Shown: in pieces, positions 1 through 8,228 of the stretch
How the letters are laid out: each line of letters starts with the position of its first letter
How positions within the stretch are numbered: position 1 is the first letter of the stretch
Assembly (NCBI GenBank): GCA_902826155.1
Contig: CADEDU010000063.1
Span: 10,671-43,968 of the forward strand
Length of the DNA: 33,298 bases
Source: an uncultured beta proteobacterium
GTDB lineage: Bacteria > Pseudomonadota > Gammaproteobacteria > Burkholderiales > SG8-39
Direction: 5' to 3'
Program-made: the position numbers and the translations under genes
The notes under the pieces: model-generated
The model's input: only the letters and a program-made list of their open reading frames with translations
Databases searched by the model: none
Told to the model about the DNA's origin: nothing

Positions 1-3000
1 ACCGCACGCGGCGCACTGGTGCTGACCCCGTTCGGCAGCACACTCGTCGAACGCATCCAGGCTGCGACCGAGGGCTTCGACCCATCGAAGATGCGCGCCG
101 ACTGGCCGCGCGCGCAGCTCGACATCACGTTGAGCGGCGGCATGCAGGCCGATGATCGCTTCGTCGGCGAACTCGCCGTGCAGAACCGGATGGCCGGGCC
201 CGTCGATGCAAAGCGCATTCCAGTCGCGACCCTCAACGCCGCGATCAATGCCACGACATCCAACGCAAAGATCGAGCGACTGGTCGCGCAGCTTGCACGC
301 GGCGGCACCGTCCGCGGTACCGGGCAGTACGAGCCAGGCAAGCTGAGCCTCGATCTCACCAGCGACGATCTGGATCTTTCAGCGGTCTGGAGCAGCTTGC
401 ACTCCACACGACTCGCGGGAAACGTCGCCGCAGCCCTAACCGAGAAAAGCCAGCAATTGCGCGGCACACTGCGCGATCAGGCGCGTGAACCGCCGCGCAT
501 CGGTGGCGTGCGCCTGCCCTCGCGTCTGGCACTCGAGTTCGACGCCACCCGCACGGACGATCGGCTGGATCTCAGCGCGCTGACCTTGCGCGCGGGAAAA
601 GGAAGCATCGATCTGACCGGACTAGTGATGCTCAGCGGCGAGGGGCGCTTCCAGGCCAAAGGCGCCTTCACCGATTTCGATCCGAGCGTGATCGGTCAAT
701 TCCCGATCGCGACCTTGAACGCAGCGTTCACGGGCAGCGGCCAATTGCTCGGTGCCCGTGAAGGCGAAATCCAGGCGCGTGTGCACGCGAGCCGCTGGCG
801 CGGATATCCGGTCGAAGGCACGGTCGGCGCAGCGTTCAAGGCCGATCGGCTGGCATCGCTGGATGCCGATCTCGCGATTGCCGGCAATCAACTCAAGGCA
901 CAAGGCGCGCTGGGTTCGACTGCGGATACGCTGCGCTGGAGCATCGACGCGCCCTACCTCGCACGACTCGGCTTGGGCATCGACGGCGCACTGCGCGCCA
1001 ACGGTGTCGCGAGTGGCGCGTGGGACACCATCGGAACTGACATCAATGCGAGCGCGACTTCGATCGGCGATCCCAATGCGTGGTCCATCGGTACGCTGAA
1101 TGCCGAAGGTCGCTATGAAATGGCAACGGAGTCCGCGCTGCGAGTCACCGCAAAGTCGCTCACGATCGGCACCACCGTCATCGACTCCTTGACCGCATCG
1201 ATCGCAGGCACGACAGCCAAGCATCGCGCCGAGTTGGAAGTCACGGGGAACGCGCTCGAAGGCCGCGCGCTCGTCAGCGGCGGCCTCGACGACGCTCACA
1301 CCTGGCGCGGCACGATCGAGCAGTTGCAATCGACCAAGCCGCTGGCCGCTACGCTCAAAGCCCCGGCCGCGCTCACTGCAAGCGCTGAGCGCCTGGCGGT
1401 CGACGGCGCCGTGCTCTTGCTCTGGGAAGGTGAAGTCCACGTCGATACCTTCGCGCTCGCTGGCGAACTGGTCAGCTCGCGTGGTCGACTCGCCGGTCTC
1501 GAACTGCGCTCGATCTTGCCGCCCGAGCTCGGCGCCGAGAGCGATCTGCGTGTGTCCGGCACCTGGGACGTGCGCGCCGATCAGACGCTCAGCGGCAAGC
1601 TCGCGTTGACGCGCGACCGGGGCGACCTGCGCACGCGCGGCGAACAAGGCGTGATCGCGCTTGGATTGACGCACGCGAACGTCGCCGTCACCGCCGAGCG
1701 CAATCAGCTGAGCGCGACGCTGGACGCCGCGGGCAGTCAGCTCGGCACCCTCGATGTGCGCGCGGACACCCAGGCCTCGAAGCGCGACGGGCGCTGGGGG
1801 ATCGCCGGCACTGCGCCGCTCGGCGGCAGCGTGCGCATGGACATGCCCTCGATCGCGTGGCTGAGCGCCTTTGCGCCACCGTCGATTGTCTTGTCCGGCG
1901 CTGCGCAGGGGCAACTCGCCCTCGCAGGAACCGTGGGTGCGCCTGCGCCGCGCGGAACGCTGCAGGGCGACAATCTGCGATTGGTGTTCCCGCAATCGGA
2001 CATCGTGCTCAGCAAGGGACAAGCGCGCGTCGATTTCGATGCAACCACCGCCACCTTGCGAGAGGCAGTGTTCCGAGGCGATGCAGGGTCGCTGAATGCA
2101 TCGGGTGCGTGGGCCCTGCAATCGCCGTTCGGGGGTGAGCTGGCGCTGCGCTTCGAGGGACTCGATGCGATCACCGATCCCAACCGTGCGGTCAAGCTCA
2201 CCGGCAGGCTCGATGCAAAGATCTCGCGTTCCGCCGTCGATGTTCGCGGCAACCTGCGTGCCGACGAAGGACGTGTGCGGCTGCCTGATGGCGAGGCACC
2301 GCGCCTGGGCACCGATGTCACGATCGTCAATGCACCCACGGCAAGTGGACGGTCGGGTGCAACGTCGACACGTGGCCAAACGTCGAACGGCGTGGCCCGC
2401 CAAACGCTCAACCCCACCCCGGCGCTGAACGTCGACATCGAAGCCGATCTCGGCGAGCGCTTTCGATTGCAAGGGCGTGGCGTCGAAGCGCTGCTGGCGG
2501 GCAAGATTCGCGTGCGAACTACGGCCGACGGTGCGGTGCGCTTGTTCGGCACGGTCAACGTGCAAAGCGGCACCGTCAACGCTTACGGCCAGACGCTCGT
2601 GATCGAGCGCGGCACGATCACCTTCAACGGCCCGACCGACAATCCTCAGCTCAATCTCTTCGCGATCCGCAGGGGGTTGCCGGTGCGCGTCGGCGTGCAA
2701 GTCACCGGTTTCGCGCTCGAGCCACGCGCGACGTTGTTCTCCGATCCGCCGATGCCCGACAACCAGCGCCTGTCGTGGCTGGTGCTCGGCCGCAGCCCCG
2801 AAGGGCTCTCGGCCACCGATCTCACCCTGCTCGGCTCCGCGGCGACCGCCATCCTCTCGGGCGACGCGCCGCCGCTGCAATCGCGCATCGCCGGTGCCGT
2901 CGGCCTGGATGAGCTGGCAGTGCGATCGACCGGTGCGGTCGAAAGCGCGGTCGTCGCGATCGGCAAGCGCGTGTCCGACAAGCTCTACGTGACCGTCGAG

Positions 3001-3126
3001 CGCAGCGTGATGGGCCTGGGCACCGCGCTCGCGTTGCGCTACCAGTTCAACCGCAACTGGTCGCTGCAGGGCCAGACCGGCCTACACAACACGGTCGATC
3101 TGTTCTACACGATCACGTTCAACTGA
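1..3126 (+). CDS. tamB: TamB-like translocation/assembly module protein, C-terminal part (5' end outside window)
   Basis: The reading frame is open from base 1, so the gene starts upstream and only its last 1041 codons are here. TamB is an inner-membrane-anchored periplasmic protein that works with the outer-membrane protein TamA in autotransporter assembly and lipid transport to the outer membrane. What is visible is a long, low-complexity chain of short alternating hydrophobic/polar beta strands, typical of the TamB beta-taco. The C-terminal DUF490/TamB domain covers about the last 350 residues, with the conserved stretch SGTVNAYGQTLVIERG and, further on, LSWLVLGRSPEGLS. The protein ends in an amphipathic strand, DLFYTITFN, as the family does. 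tamA would be expected just upstream. The next gene starts 200 nt later and is probably a separate unit. I see no frame break. Family assignment is confident; the exact role in this organism is inferred. Confidence 0.93.
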   Translation, partial: TARGALVLTPFGSTLVERIQAATEGFDPSKMRADWPRAQLDITLSGGMQADDRFVGELAVQNRMAGPVDAKRIPVATLNAAINATTSNAKIERLVAQLARGGTVRGTGQYEPGKLSLDLTSDDLDLSAVWSSLHSTRLAGNVAAALTEKSQQLRGTLRDQAREPPRIGGVRLPSRLALEFDATRTDDRLDLSALTLRAGKGSIDLTGLVMLSGEGRFQAKGAFTDFDPSVIGQFPIATLNAAFTGSGQLLGAREGEIQARVHASRWRGYPVEGTVGAAFKADRLASLDADLAIAGNQLKAQGALGSTADTLRWSIDAPYLARLGLGIDGALRANGVASGAWDTIGTDINASATSIGDPNAWSIGTLNAEGRYEMATESALRVTAKSLTIGTTVIDSLTASIAGTTAKHRAELEVTGNALEGRALVSGGLDDAHTWRGTIEQLQSTKPLAATLKAPAALTASAERLAVDGAVLLLWEGEVHVDTFALAGELVSSRGRLAGLELRSILPPELGAESDLRVSGTWDVRADQTLSGKLALTRDRGDLRTRGEQGVIALGLTHANVAVTAERNQLSATLDAAGSQLGTLDVRADTQASKRDGRWGIAGTAPLGGSVRMDMPSIAWLSAFAPPSIVLSGAAQGQLALAGTVGAPAPRGTLQGDNLRLVFPQSDIVLSKGQARVDFDATTATLREAVFRGDAGSLNASGAWALQSPFGGELALRFEGLDAITDPNRAVKLTGRLDAKISRSAVDVRGNLRADEGRVRLPDGEAPRLGTDVTIVNAPTASGRSGATSTRGQTSNGVARQTLNPTPALNVDIEADLGERFRLQGRGVEALLAGKIRVRTTADGAVRLFGTVNVQSGTVNAYGQTLVIERGTITFNGPTDNPQLNLFAIRRGLPVRVGVQVTGFALEPRATLFSDPPMPDNQRLSWLVLGRSPEGLSATDLTLLGSAATAILSGDAPPLQSRIAGAVGLDELAVRSTGAVESAVVAIGKRVSDKLYVTVERSVMGLGTALALRYQFNRNWSLQGQTGLHNTVDLFYTITFN

Positions 3127-3326
3127 ACGTTTGTGGTCGAGCGCGATGGTCCGGTGCTCGCGCTGGAGCCCGCGGACGCGCGTCATCCCGGCGTCAGCTT
3201 CGGCCGAGCGCCTACGCCAAATGAGTGACTCGCCGCGATTTCGAGCGGCGTAGAGTCGATCGCCTCCATGAGCAGCGTGCCCACCACGGCGCGCGGTGGA
3301 GATCCCAACGAAAGATGGAGGCGATC

Positions 3327-4781
3327 ATGGCAGACCACGAATGCGGAGTCGGATGCGGAAGCGAAAGCGGATGCGAGAGCGACAAGATCGACATCGAGGC
3401 CCGAGTCGATGAAGCGCGCCGGCAGTTCCTGCGCGATAGCGTCATCGCAGGCGGGAGTGCAATCTCGGTCGGTGCGCTGGGTGTCACGATGACACCCTCG
3501 GCACAAGCCCAGGATGCACGGGGCGCGAGCGGCCGCGCCAACCACTTCCACATCCCTGCCAACGAGAAGACGGTGCATTGGGGCTACTTCAGTCGCACCC
3601 TCAAACCGCTGGTGGAAGTGGCCTCGGGTGACTACGTGACACTGGAGACGCTCACCCACCACGCGTACGACGACTTCGATCGGATGATCCGAGGCGATCA
3701 GGGTGCCGAAGGCGTGTTCCACTGGGACAAGCAGCGCAAGGGCGTCAATCGACGTGGTGCCGGACCGCTCGATCACAAGCTCGGCGCGGGCGGCGGACTC
3801 GGCGTGCACATCTGCACCGGACCGGTCGCGGTACGCGGCGCCGAGCCGGGCGACGTGCTCGAAGTGCGCATCATCGACGTTCGTCCGCGACCGTGCGCCA
3901 ATCCCGCGTTCCGCGGCAAGACCTACGGCAGCAACGCGGCGGCGTGGTGGGGGTTCCACTACAACGACATGATCGAAGAGCCGAAGAAGCGCGAAGTCAT
4001 CACGATCTACGAGGTGGACGCATCGGGGGAGCGCAACTGGGCGCGCGCGGTCTACAACTACCGCTGGACGCCGCAGACCGATCCATCGGGTCTGGTGCAC
4101 CCCACCATCGACTACCCCGGCATCCCCGTGGATCACTCGAAGGTCAAGGAGAACCACGGCGTGCTCAAGAACGTGCGCATTCCGATCCGCCCGCACTTCG
4201 GCGTGATCGGCCTGGCGCCGAGCGAAGCGGAGATCGTCAACTCCATCCCACCGAGCTATACCGGCGGCAACATCGACAACTGGCGGATCGGCAAGGGCGC
4301 GACCATGTACTACCCGGTCTCGGTGCCGGGTGCGCTGCTGTCGGCGGGTGATCCGCATGCCTCGCAGGGCGACTCCGAGCTATGCGGCACGGCGATCGAG
4401 TGTTCGCCCACCGGCACGTTCCAGTTGATCCTCCACAAGCGGGCGACGCTTGGCGGCACCGCACTCGCCGACCTGCGCTATCCGCTGCTCGAGACGCAGG
4501 ACGAGTGGGTCTTGCACGGCTTCAGCTTCGCCAACTACCTCGTCGAGCTCGGCGCCAACGCGCAGAACGACATTTTCGGCAAGTCGTCGATCGATCTGGC
4601 ATTGCGTGATGCGTTCCGCAAGATGCGCCACTTCCTGATGAGCACGCAGGGGCTGAACGAGGACGAGGCGATCTCGCTGATGTCGGTCGCGGTGGACTTC
4701 GGCGTCACTCAGGTGGTCGATGGCAACTGGGGCATCCACGCGATCCTCCGCAAGAGCCTGTTCGCGGCCCGGGAGACGTAG
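3327..4781 (+). CDS. Tat-exported acetamidase/formamidase family protein
   Basis: This is a member of the FmdA/AmdA family, zinc-dependent amidases that hydrolyse formamide or acetamide to the acid and ammonia. Supporting stretches are VHWGYFSRTLKPLVEV near the start of the mature protein, the glycine-rich GAGGGLGVHICTGPVAVRGAEPGD segment around residues 155-180, and GVIGLAPSEAEI further on. The ATG at 3327 is preferred because GGAGG ends 5 nt before it; an in-frame ATG at 3315 lacks such a site. The protein is 484 residues. Residues 30-61 form a Tat signal (ARRQFLRDS, a hydrophobic stretch, then AQA cleavage), so export to the periplasm is predicted, which is unusual for a family that is normally cytoplasmic. 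Before the Tat motif lies an odd Cys-rich head with C6, C10 and C16. The substrate is unknown; a related exported amide or carbamate hydrolase is equally possible. Confidence 0.85.
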   Translation: MADHECGVGCGSESGCESDKIDIEARVDEARRQFLRDSVIAGGSAISVGALGVTMTPSAQAQDARGASGRANHFHIPANEKTVHWGYFSRTLKPLVEVASGDYVTLETLTHHAYDDFDRMIRGDQGAEGVFHWDKQRKGVNRRGAGPLDHKLGAGGGLGVHICTGPVAVRGAEPGDVLEVRIIDVRPRPCANPAFRGKTYGSNAAAWWGFHYNDMIEEPKKREVITIYEVDASGERNWARAVYNYRWTPQTDPSGLVHPTIDYPGIPVDHSKVKENHGVLKNVRIPIRPHFGVIGLAPSEAEIVNSIPPSYTGGNIDNWRIGKGATMYYPVSVPGALLSAGDPHASQGDSELCGTAIECSPTGTFQLILHKRATLGGTALADLRYPLLETQDEWVLHGFSFANYLVELGANAQNDIFGKSSIDLALRDAFRKMRHFLMSTQGLNEDEAISLMSVAVDFGVTQVVDGNWGIHAILRKSLFAARET

Positions 4782-4948
4782 CTTCCCACCGGGATCGGAT
4801 CGCGCCGGGCGCTGCGTCGTGGGTTGGATGACTCCGTGTTGGATGTCTCCGCGGCAGCGTCTGCCTTGACATCTCTCAAACGGCGCGGCGGTTCGCTTGG
4901 TATCAGCATGGGAAGGCTTTCTCCGCCCTGCCCGCTATCGCAGACGAT

Positions 4949-5635
4949 ATGCCAGACGAACTGCTCGCCCGGCTGCGCCGCTTCCACGACGATGCGTTTC
5001 CCGAGTATCGATCGCGCTTTCGTGCCCTCGTGGACGATGGCCAGCATCCAACCACGCTGTTCATCGGCTGCAGCGACTCGCGCCTGGTGCCGTATCTGAT
5101 CACCGGCACCGGGCCGGGTGATCTGTTCCTGGTCCGCAATGTCGGCGCGTTCGTGCCGCCGTACGACCAGTCGCAGGGCTTCCACGGCACCGGAGCGGCC
5201 ATCGAATTCGCCGTGCTCAACCTCGAAGTCGAGCGGGTCGTGGTGTGCGGCCACAGTCATTGCGGCGCGATTCGCGCGCTCTACGGCGAGGTGCCGCCGG
5301 CCGCGCAGAATCTGTCGCGCTGGTTGGAACTGGGGCGTGAAGCGACCCTGCCGGTCGCCGAACCCGGCGTCGAGGCGTTACGGCGCACCGAACAGCGTGC
5401 CGTGGTGCTGCAACTCGAACGGCTGATGGACTACCCGATGGTGCGCGAGCGGGTCGAACGCGGTCGCCTCAGCTTGCACGGCTGGCACTACGTGATCGAG
5501 GACGGCGAAGTCCACGTATTCGACGTCAGGCGCGGTGGATTCGTGCCGGCCTCGCAGGCAGACAATGCCGGAACCGGGCCGTATCTGTTCGACGACCCCG
5601 ACGCGTTCGATGCGAGTGGCGTGCCGATGGGCTGA
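4949..5635 (+). CDS. beta-class carbonic anhydrase
   Basis: This enzyme interconverts CO2 and bicarbonate. The zinc-binding signature of the beta class is complete: CSDSR at residues 41-45 gives C41, with the D43-R45 dyad, and GHSHCG at 101-106 gives H102 and C105. The motif VRNVGAFVPP (62-71) and HGTGAAIEFAV (79-89) are also typical. At 228 residues the length fits the family (CynT/Can, about 220). No signal peptide is seen, so it should be cytoplasmic. The ATG at 4949 has only a weak ribosome site, and no better in-frame start was found. The gene follows the exported amidase after 167 nt on the same strand. Linkage of an ammonia-releasing amidase and a carbonic anhydrase recalls CynT with cyanase, but that functional link is only a guess. 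Confidence 0.95.
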   Translation: MPDELLARLRRFHDDAFPEYRSRFRALVDDGQHPTTLFIGCSDSRLVPYLITGTGPGDLFLVRNVGAFVPPYDQSQGFHGTGAAIEFAVLNLEVERVVVCGHSHCGAIRALYGEVPPAAQNLSRWLELGREATLPVAEPGVEALRRTEQRAVVLQLERLMDYPMVRERVERGRLSLHGWHYVIEDGEVHVFDVRRGGFVPASQADNAGTGPYLFDDPDAFDASGVPMG

Positions 5636-5689
5636 GCGCGAGTCCTCGAGCCTCAAACCGCCTCACGGGTGCCCGACACGCACCAGCGT

Positions 5690-6667
5690 TCAGGCCACCA
5701 CGCCCACCCGATCCGGATAATTGGCCTCGAGGCGCATCTCGTAGTACTGGCCATAGCGGATAGGCGGGTACTTCGGACCACCAGCCTGCGCCGCGAACTG
5801 CGGCAGGCACGCGACCTGTGCGTCGATGTGCGGGTCGAAGAACATACCGATCGAATAGCGATCGTGCCCCTGTTTCGCGTTGATGACCCGATGCGGCGTC
5901 GAATTGAACCGGTCGTTGGTCCAGCGGGCCAGCGCATCGCCCACGTTGAGCACGAACGTGCCGGGAATCGGTCTGGCCTGGATCCAGCTACCGTCGGGCC
6001 GACGCACCTCGAGCCCGCCGACCTCGTCCTGCGCGAGCAACGTAAGGAATCCGTAGTCGGTATGCGGGGCGATGCCGAACATGTCTTCGGGCCGCAATGC
6101 CGGCATCGGCGGATAGTGGATCATGCGCAACGTGGTCGAAGCCGGCGCGAAGAACCGATCGAAGAACGTTGGCACTTCGCCCACCGCCACCGCAAACACG
6201 CGCAGCATGCGGTGCCCGAGTGCGCGGACTGCGGCATCGAATCGCGTCACCACCTCGCGGAACCGGGCGTCGTCGGGCCACTGGTTGGGCCCCATCAGCA
6301 TCCTCTCGCCGTAGCCCGGCTCATCGGGGCTGACTTCGTGGCGCACGAAGAACGATTCGAGCTGATTGGCGTGTGCCGCCGGCGCAAAGCGTTGCGACGA
6401 TTTCAAGGTCGAGGAGGCGAACGTCTGGTAACCGCGATGCCAGCGATTGATCTTGAGCGCCAGCTTCTCCGCTTCGGGTCGTGCGTGGATCCACCGGTTC
6501 GCGTCGAACGCGGCGTCGACGAGTTCGGCCGGCACGCCATGGTTCGCCAGATAGAAGAACCCGGTCGTGATGCAGGCTTCGCGCACCTGCGAGGCTGCCC
6601 GAGCAAAGGCTTCGGAGCTATCGGTTCCGCCGAGATCGACGATCGGCAGTTCGCTGGTGTTCGTCAT
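5690..6667 (-). CDS. 2-oxoglutarate/Fe(II)-dependent oxygenase, isopenicillin-N-synthase-like
   Basis: The protein belongs to the non-heme iron dioxygenases that couple 2-oxoglutarate decarboxylation to hydroxylation or another oxidation of a small molecule. Its N-terminal DIOX_N region starts with LPIVDLGG (7-14) and contains GFFYLANHGVP (36-46). The iron ligands are H202 and D204 (PHTDYGFLTLL) and H259 (STPHRVI); the 2-oxoglutarate clamp is R270 and S272 (RYS). The ATG at 6667 begins the domain directly and gives 325 residues, the usual length. The frame stays open well upstream, but that stretch has no family similarity and its base use looks non-coding. The gene is convergent with the carbonic anhydrase (54 nt apart) and lies downstream of DUF1501, beyond strong hairpins, so it is probably a separate unit. 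The substrate cannot be read from the sequence. Confidence 0.93.
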   Translation of the reverse strand: MTNTSELPIVDLGGTDSSEAFARAASQVREACITTGFFYLANHGVPAELVDAAFDANRWIHARPEAEKLALKINRWHRGYQTFASSTLKSSQRFAPAAHANQLESFFVRHEVSPDEPGYGERMLMGPNQWPDDARFREVVTRFDAAVRALGHRMLRVFAVAVGEVPTFFDRFFAPASTTLRMIHYPPMPALRPEDMFGIAPHTDYGFLTLLAQDEVGGLEVRRPDGSWIQARPIPGTFVLNVGDALARWTNDRFNSTPHRVINAKQGHDRYSIGMFFDPHIDAQVACLPQFAAQAGGPKYPPIRYGQYYEMRLEANYPDRVGVVA

Positions 6668-6761
6668 GGTGGCCCGTTCTCGAGGAAGCAAATCGAGGCA
6701 ACGATTCGCGGGAGGGAATCGAGGTTGCATACGATGCACCGATTCGACCGAGCCTGCCAAC

Positions 6762-6838
6762 CCCCGCACCCCCAATCGGGGAATGCGGGGTACTGAACTT
6801 ACTCGGGGAAGCGGCGGGTTGGCGCCGCAACTTCCCCG
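6762..6838 (-). terminator. Two tandem strong hairpins downstream of the DUF1501 gene
   Basis: At 6804-6838, CGGGGAAG and CTTCCCCG enclose a second stem GCGGCG/CGCCGC with loop GGTTGG, about 13 pairs with a small bulge. At 6762-6790, CCCCGCA pairs with TGCGGGG around an inner CCCC/GGGG stem. Both lie just past the DUF1501 stop codon on the minus strand. There is no U-tract, so this may be a Rho-assisted or RNA-stabilising end rather than a textbook intrinsic terminator. Confidence 0.55.
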
Positions 6839-6858
6839 TCCTACACTGCTCGGTCCGG

Positions 6859-8202
6859 CTACACCATGAACCCGAGATTCGCCACCGGGAAGCGCGCGAG
6901 GTTGGTGAAGATCGTCGGCAAGGTAGCCGCCGGTACACCGAACCACGTGGCAAGCGTCGCCGCGTACTGATCGATCGACGTTGTCGGGATCCAGCGACCG
7001 CTCGTGTCGGTGTCGTCCGGACCACCGAGGGCGAGCGTGGGGAACGTGCCGTAGGTAGTGCCGCCCCGCACCGCGCCACCCATCACCATCATGTGACTGC
7101 CCCATGCGTGATCGGTACCGGAACTGGTCGGTCGCAGCGTACGGCCGAAGTCCGACATCGTGAATGACGTGACGTTGGTCTGAGACTGCGTGGCGACCAT
7201 CGCCGCGTCGAACGCGGACATTGCCGCACCCAACTGCGTGAGCTGCGCACCCTGCGACTGGATCTCGTTCTCGTGGGTATCGTAACCACCCATCGAGACG
7301 AAGAAGATCTGCCGCATGAAGCCGGTCTGGGCACGGCCCGCGATGATCCGCGCCGCGCGCCGCAGCTGATTGGCCAGGCCGGTGTTCAGGCCGCCGAACG
7401 CCCCGTCCACCGCGGCGTTAGCCGCATTTGCGACGGTCGCCAGCGCCTGGCTGCCCTCGATGCCCGCACGAAACTCGCGGGAGGCCGAACTGGTCAGCAG
7501 ATTGGTCGATGCCGCGCCCATGGTCCACAGCCCGCGGATCGCGGTCAGCCTGGGATCGTTGGCCGCGATGCCGGTGAGGCCGATCGACCCGTTCTGCGGG
7601 ATGTTCGGCGGCGCACCGTTGGCCCCCACCAGGAACACGTCGTTCCCGGTGAGATTCAGCGCGACCTGCAGATTGCCCGGATTGAGCGCCTGCGTGGAGT
7701 CGCCAACCAACCCGCCCCAACCCACTTTCGGATCGGCGTTGTAGATCGCCGCCTGCGCCTGGTTCTGCTGATCGTCGTGCGAGAACAGGTTGATCGGGCG
7801 CAGATTGCGCTGCGCCTGATACGTCGCGCGGGTGAGCGGCGCCATCAACGTACCGGTGTTGAGCACCAGTGCGAGACGGTTCGCGTTCCACACCGCCTGC
7901 AACGGCTGCAGGCTCGGATTCAGCCCGAAGCGGACCTGTCCGTTGGTGGCAAGGGGCACCAGCTGCCCCTGCGGGATCGCGATGTTGGGGCGCGCCTGCT
8001 GGTACAGGTTGTATTCGGCCGCCTGCGCCGGAATGACCATGTTGTTGCCGTCATTGCCGCCGTACAGAAAGATGCACACCAGCGCCTTGTACTGATTGGC
8101 GGCCTGGGCATGGGCGTTCAACAGCCCCAGGCCCGGCAGTGCGTTGGCCGCCGTGATGGCGCCGCACCCCGAGAGAAAACTACGACGAGAGATCTTGATC
8201 AT
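6859..8202 (-). CDS. DUF1501 domain protein with Tat signal
   Basis: DUF1501 proteins are sulfatase/alkaline-phosphatase-fold proteins of unproven function, almost always encoded beside DUF1800 proteins. The N-terminus carries a Tat motif, SRRSFLSG at about residues 5-12, a hydrophobic stretch and a likely cleavage after AHAQA, so export to the periplasm is predicted. The fold signature is seen in [19 protein letters not shown] near residue 45. Later come [38 protein letters not shown] and [10 protein letters not shown], which hold the conserved Asp/His residues expected of the metal site in this superfamily. The ATG at 8202 is chosen because AGGA lies about 7 nt before it; a TTG two codons earlier is less likely. 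The protein is 447 residues. It lies 26 nt after the DUF1800 gene on the same strand, so the two form an operon. Confidence 0.92.
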   Translation of the reverse strand: MIKISRRSFLSGCGAITAANALPGLGLLNAHAQAANQYKALVCIFLYGGNDGNNMVIPAQAAEYNLYQQARPNIAIPQGQLVPLATNGQVRFGLNPSLQPLQAVWNANRLALVLNTGTLMAPLTRATYQAQRNLRPINLFSHDDQQNQAQAAIYNADPKVGWGGLVGDSTQALNPGNLQVALNLTGNDVFLVGANGAPPNIPQNGSIGLTGIAANDPRLTAIRGLWTMGAASTNLLTSSASREFRAGIEGSQALATVANAANAAVDGAFGGLNTGLANQLRRAARIIAGRAQTGFMRQIFFVSMGGYDTHENEIQSQGAQLTQLGAAMSAFDAAMVATQSQTNVTSFTMSDFGRTLRPTSSGTDHAWGSHMMVMGGAVRGGTTYGTFPTLALGGPDDTDTSGRWIPTTSIDQYAATLATWFGVPAATLPTIFTNLARFPVANLGFMV

Positions 8203-8228
8203 GAGCAATCCTGTTCGGTTCGTTCGGA

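Noticed and set aside
622..2880. A 752-codon open frame antisense to tamB
   Set aside because: It mirrors the codon periodicity of GC-rich tamB on the opposite strand, has Arg/Gly/Ala-heavy composition and resembles no family.
4866..4894. TTGACA at 4866-4871 as a sigma-70 promoter for the carbonic anhydrase
   Set aside because: No acceptable -10 hexamer lies 16-18 nt downstream; the nearest TAT-type sequence is 29 nt away.
6668..7105. N-terminal extension of the 2-oxoglutarate oxygenase
   Set aside because: The extension overlaps the DUF1501 gene and the hairpin region, and the family's N-terminus starts at the ATG at 6667.
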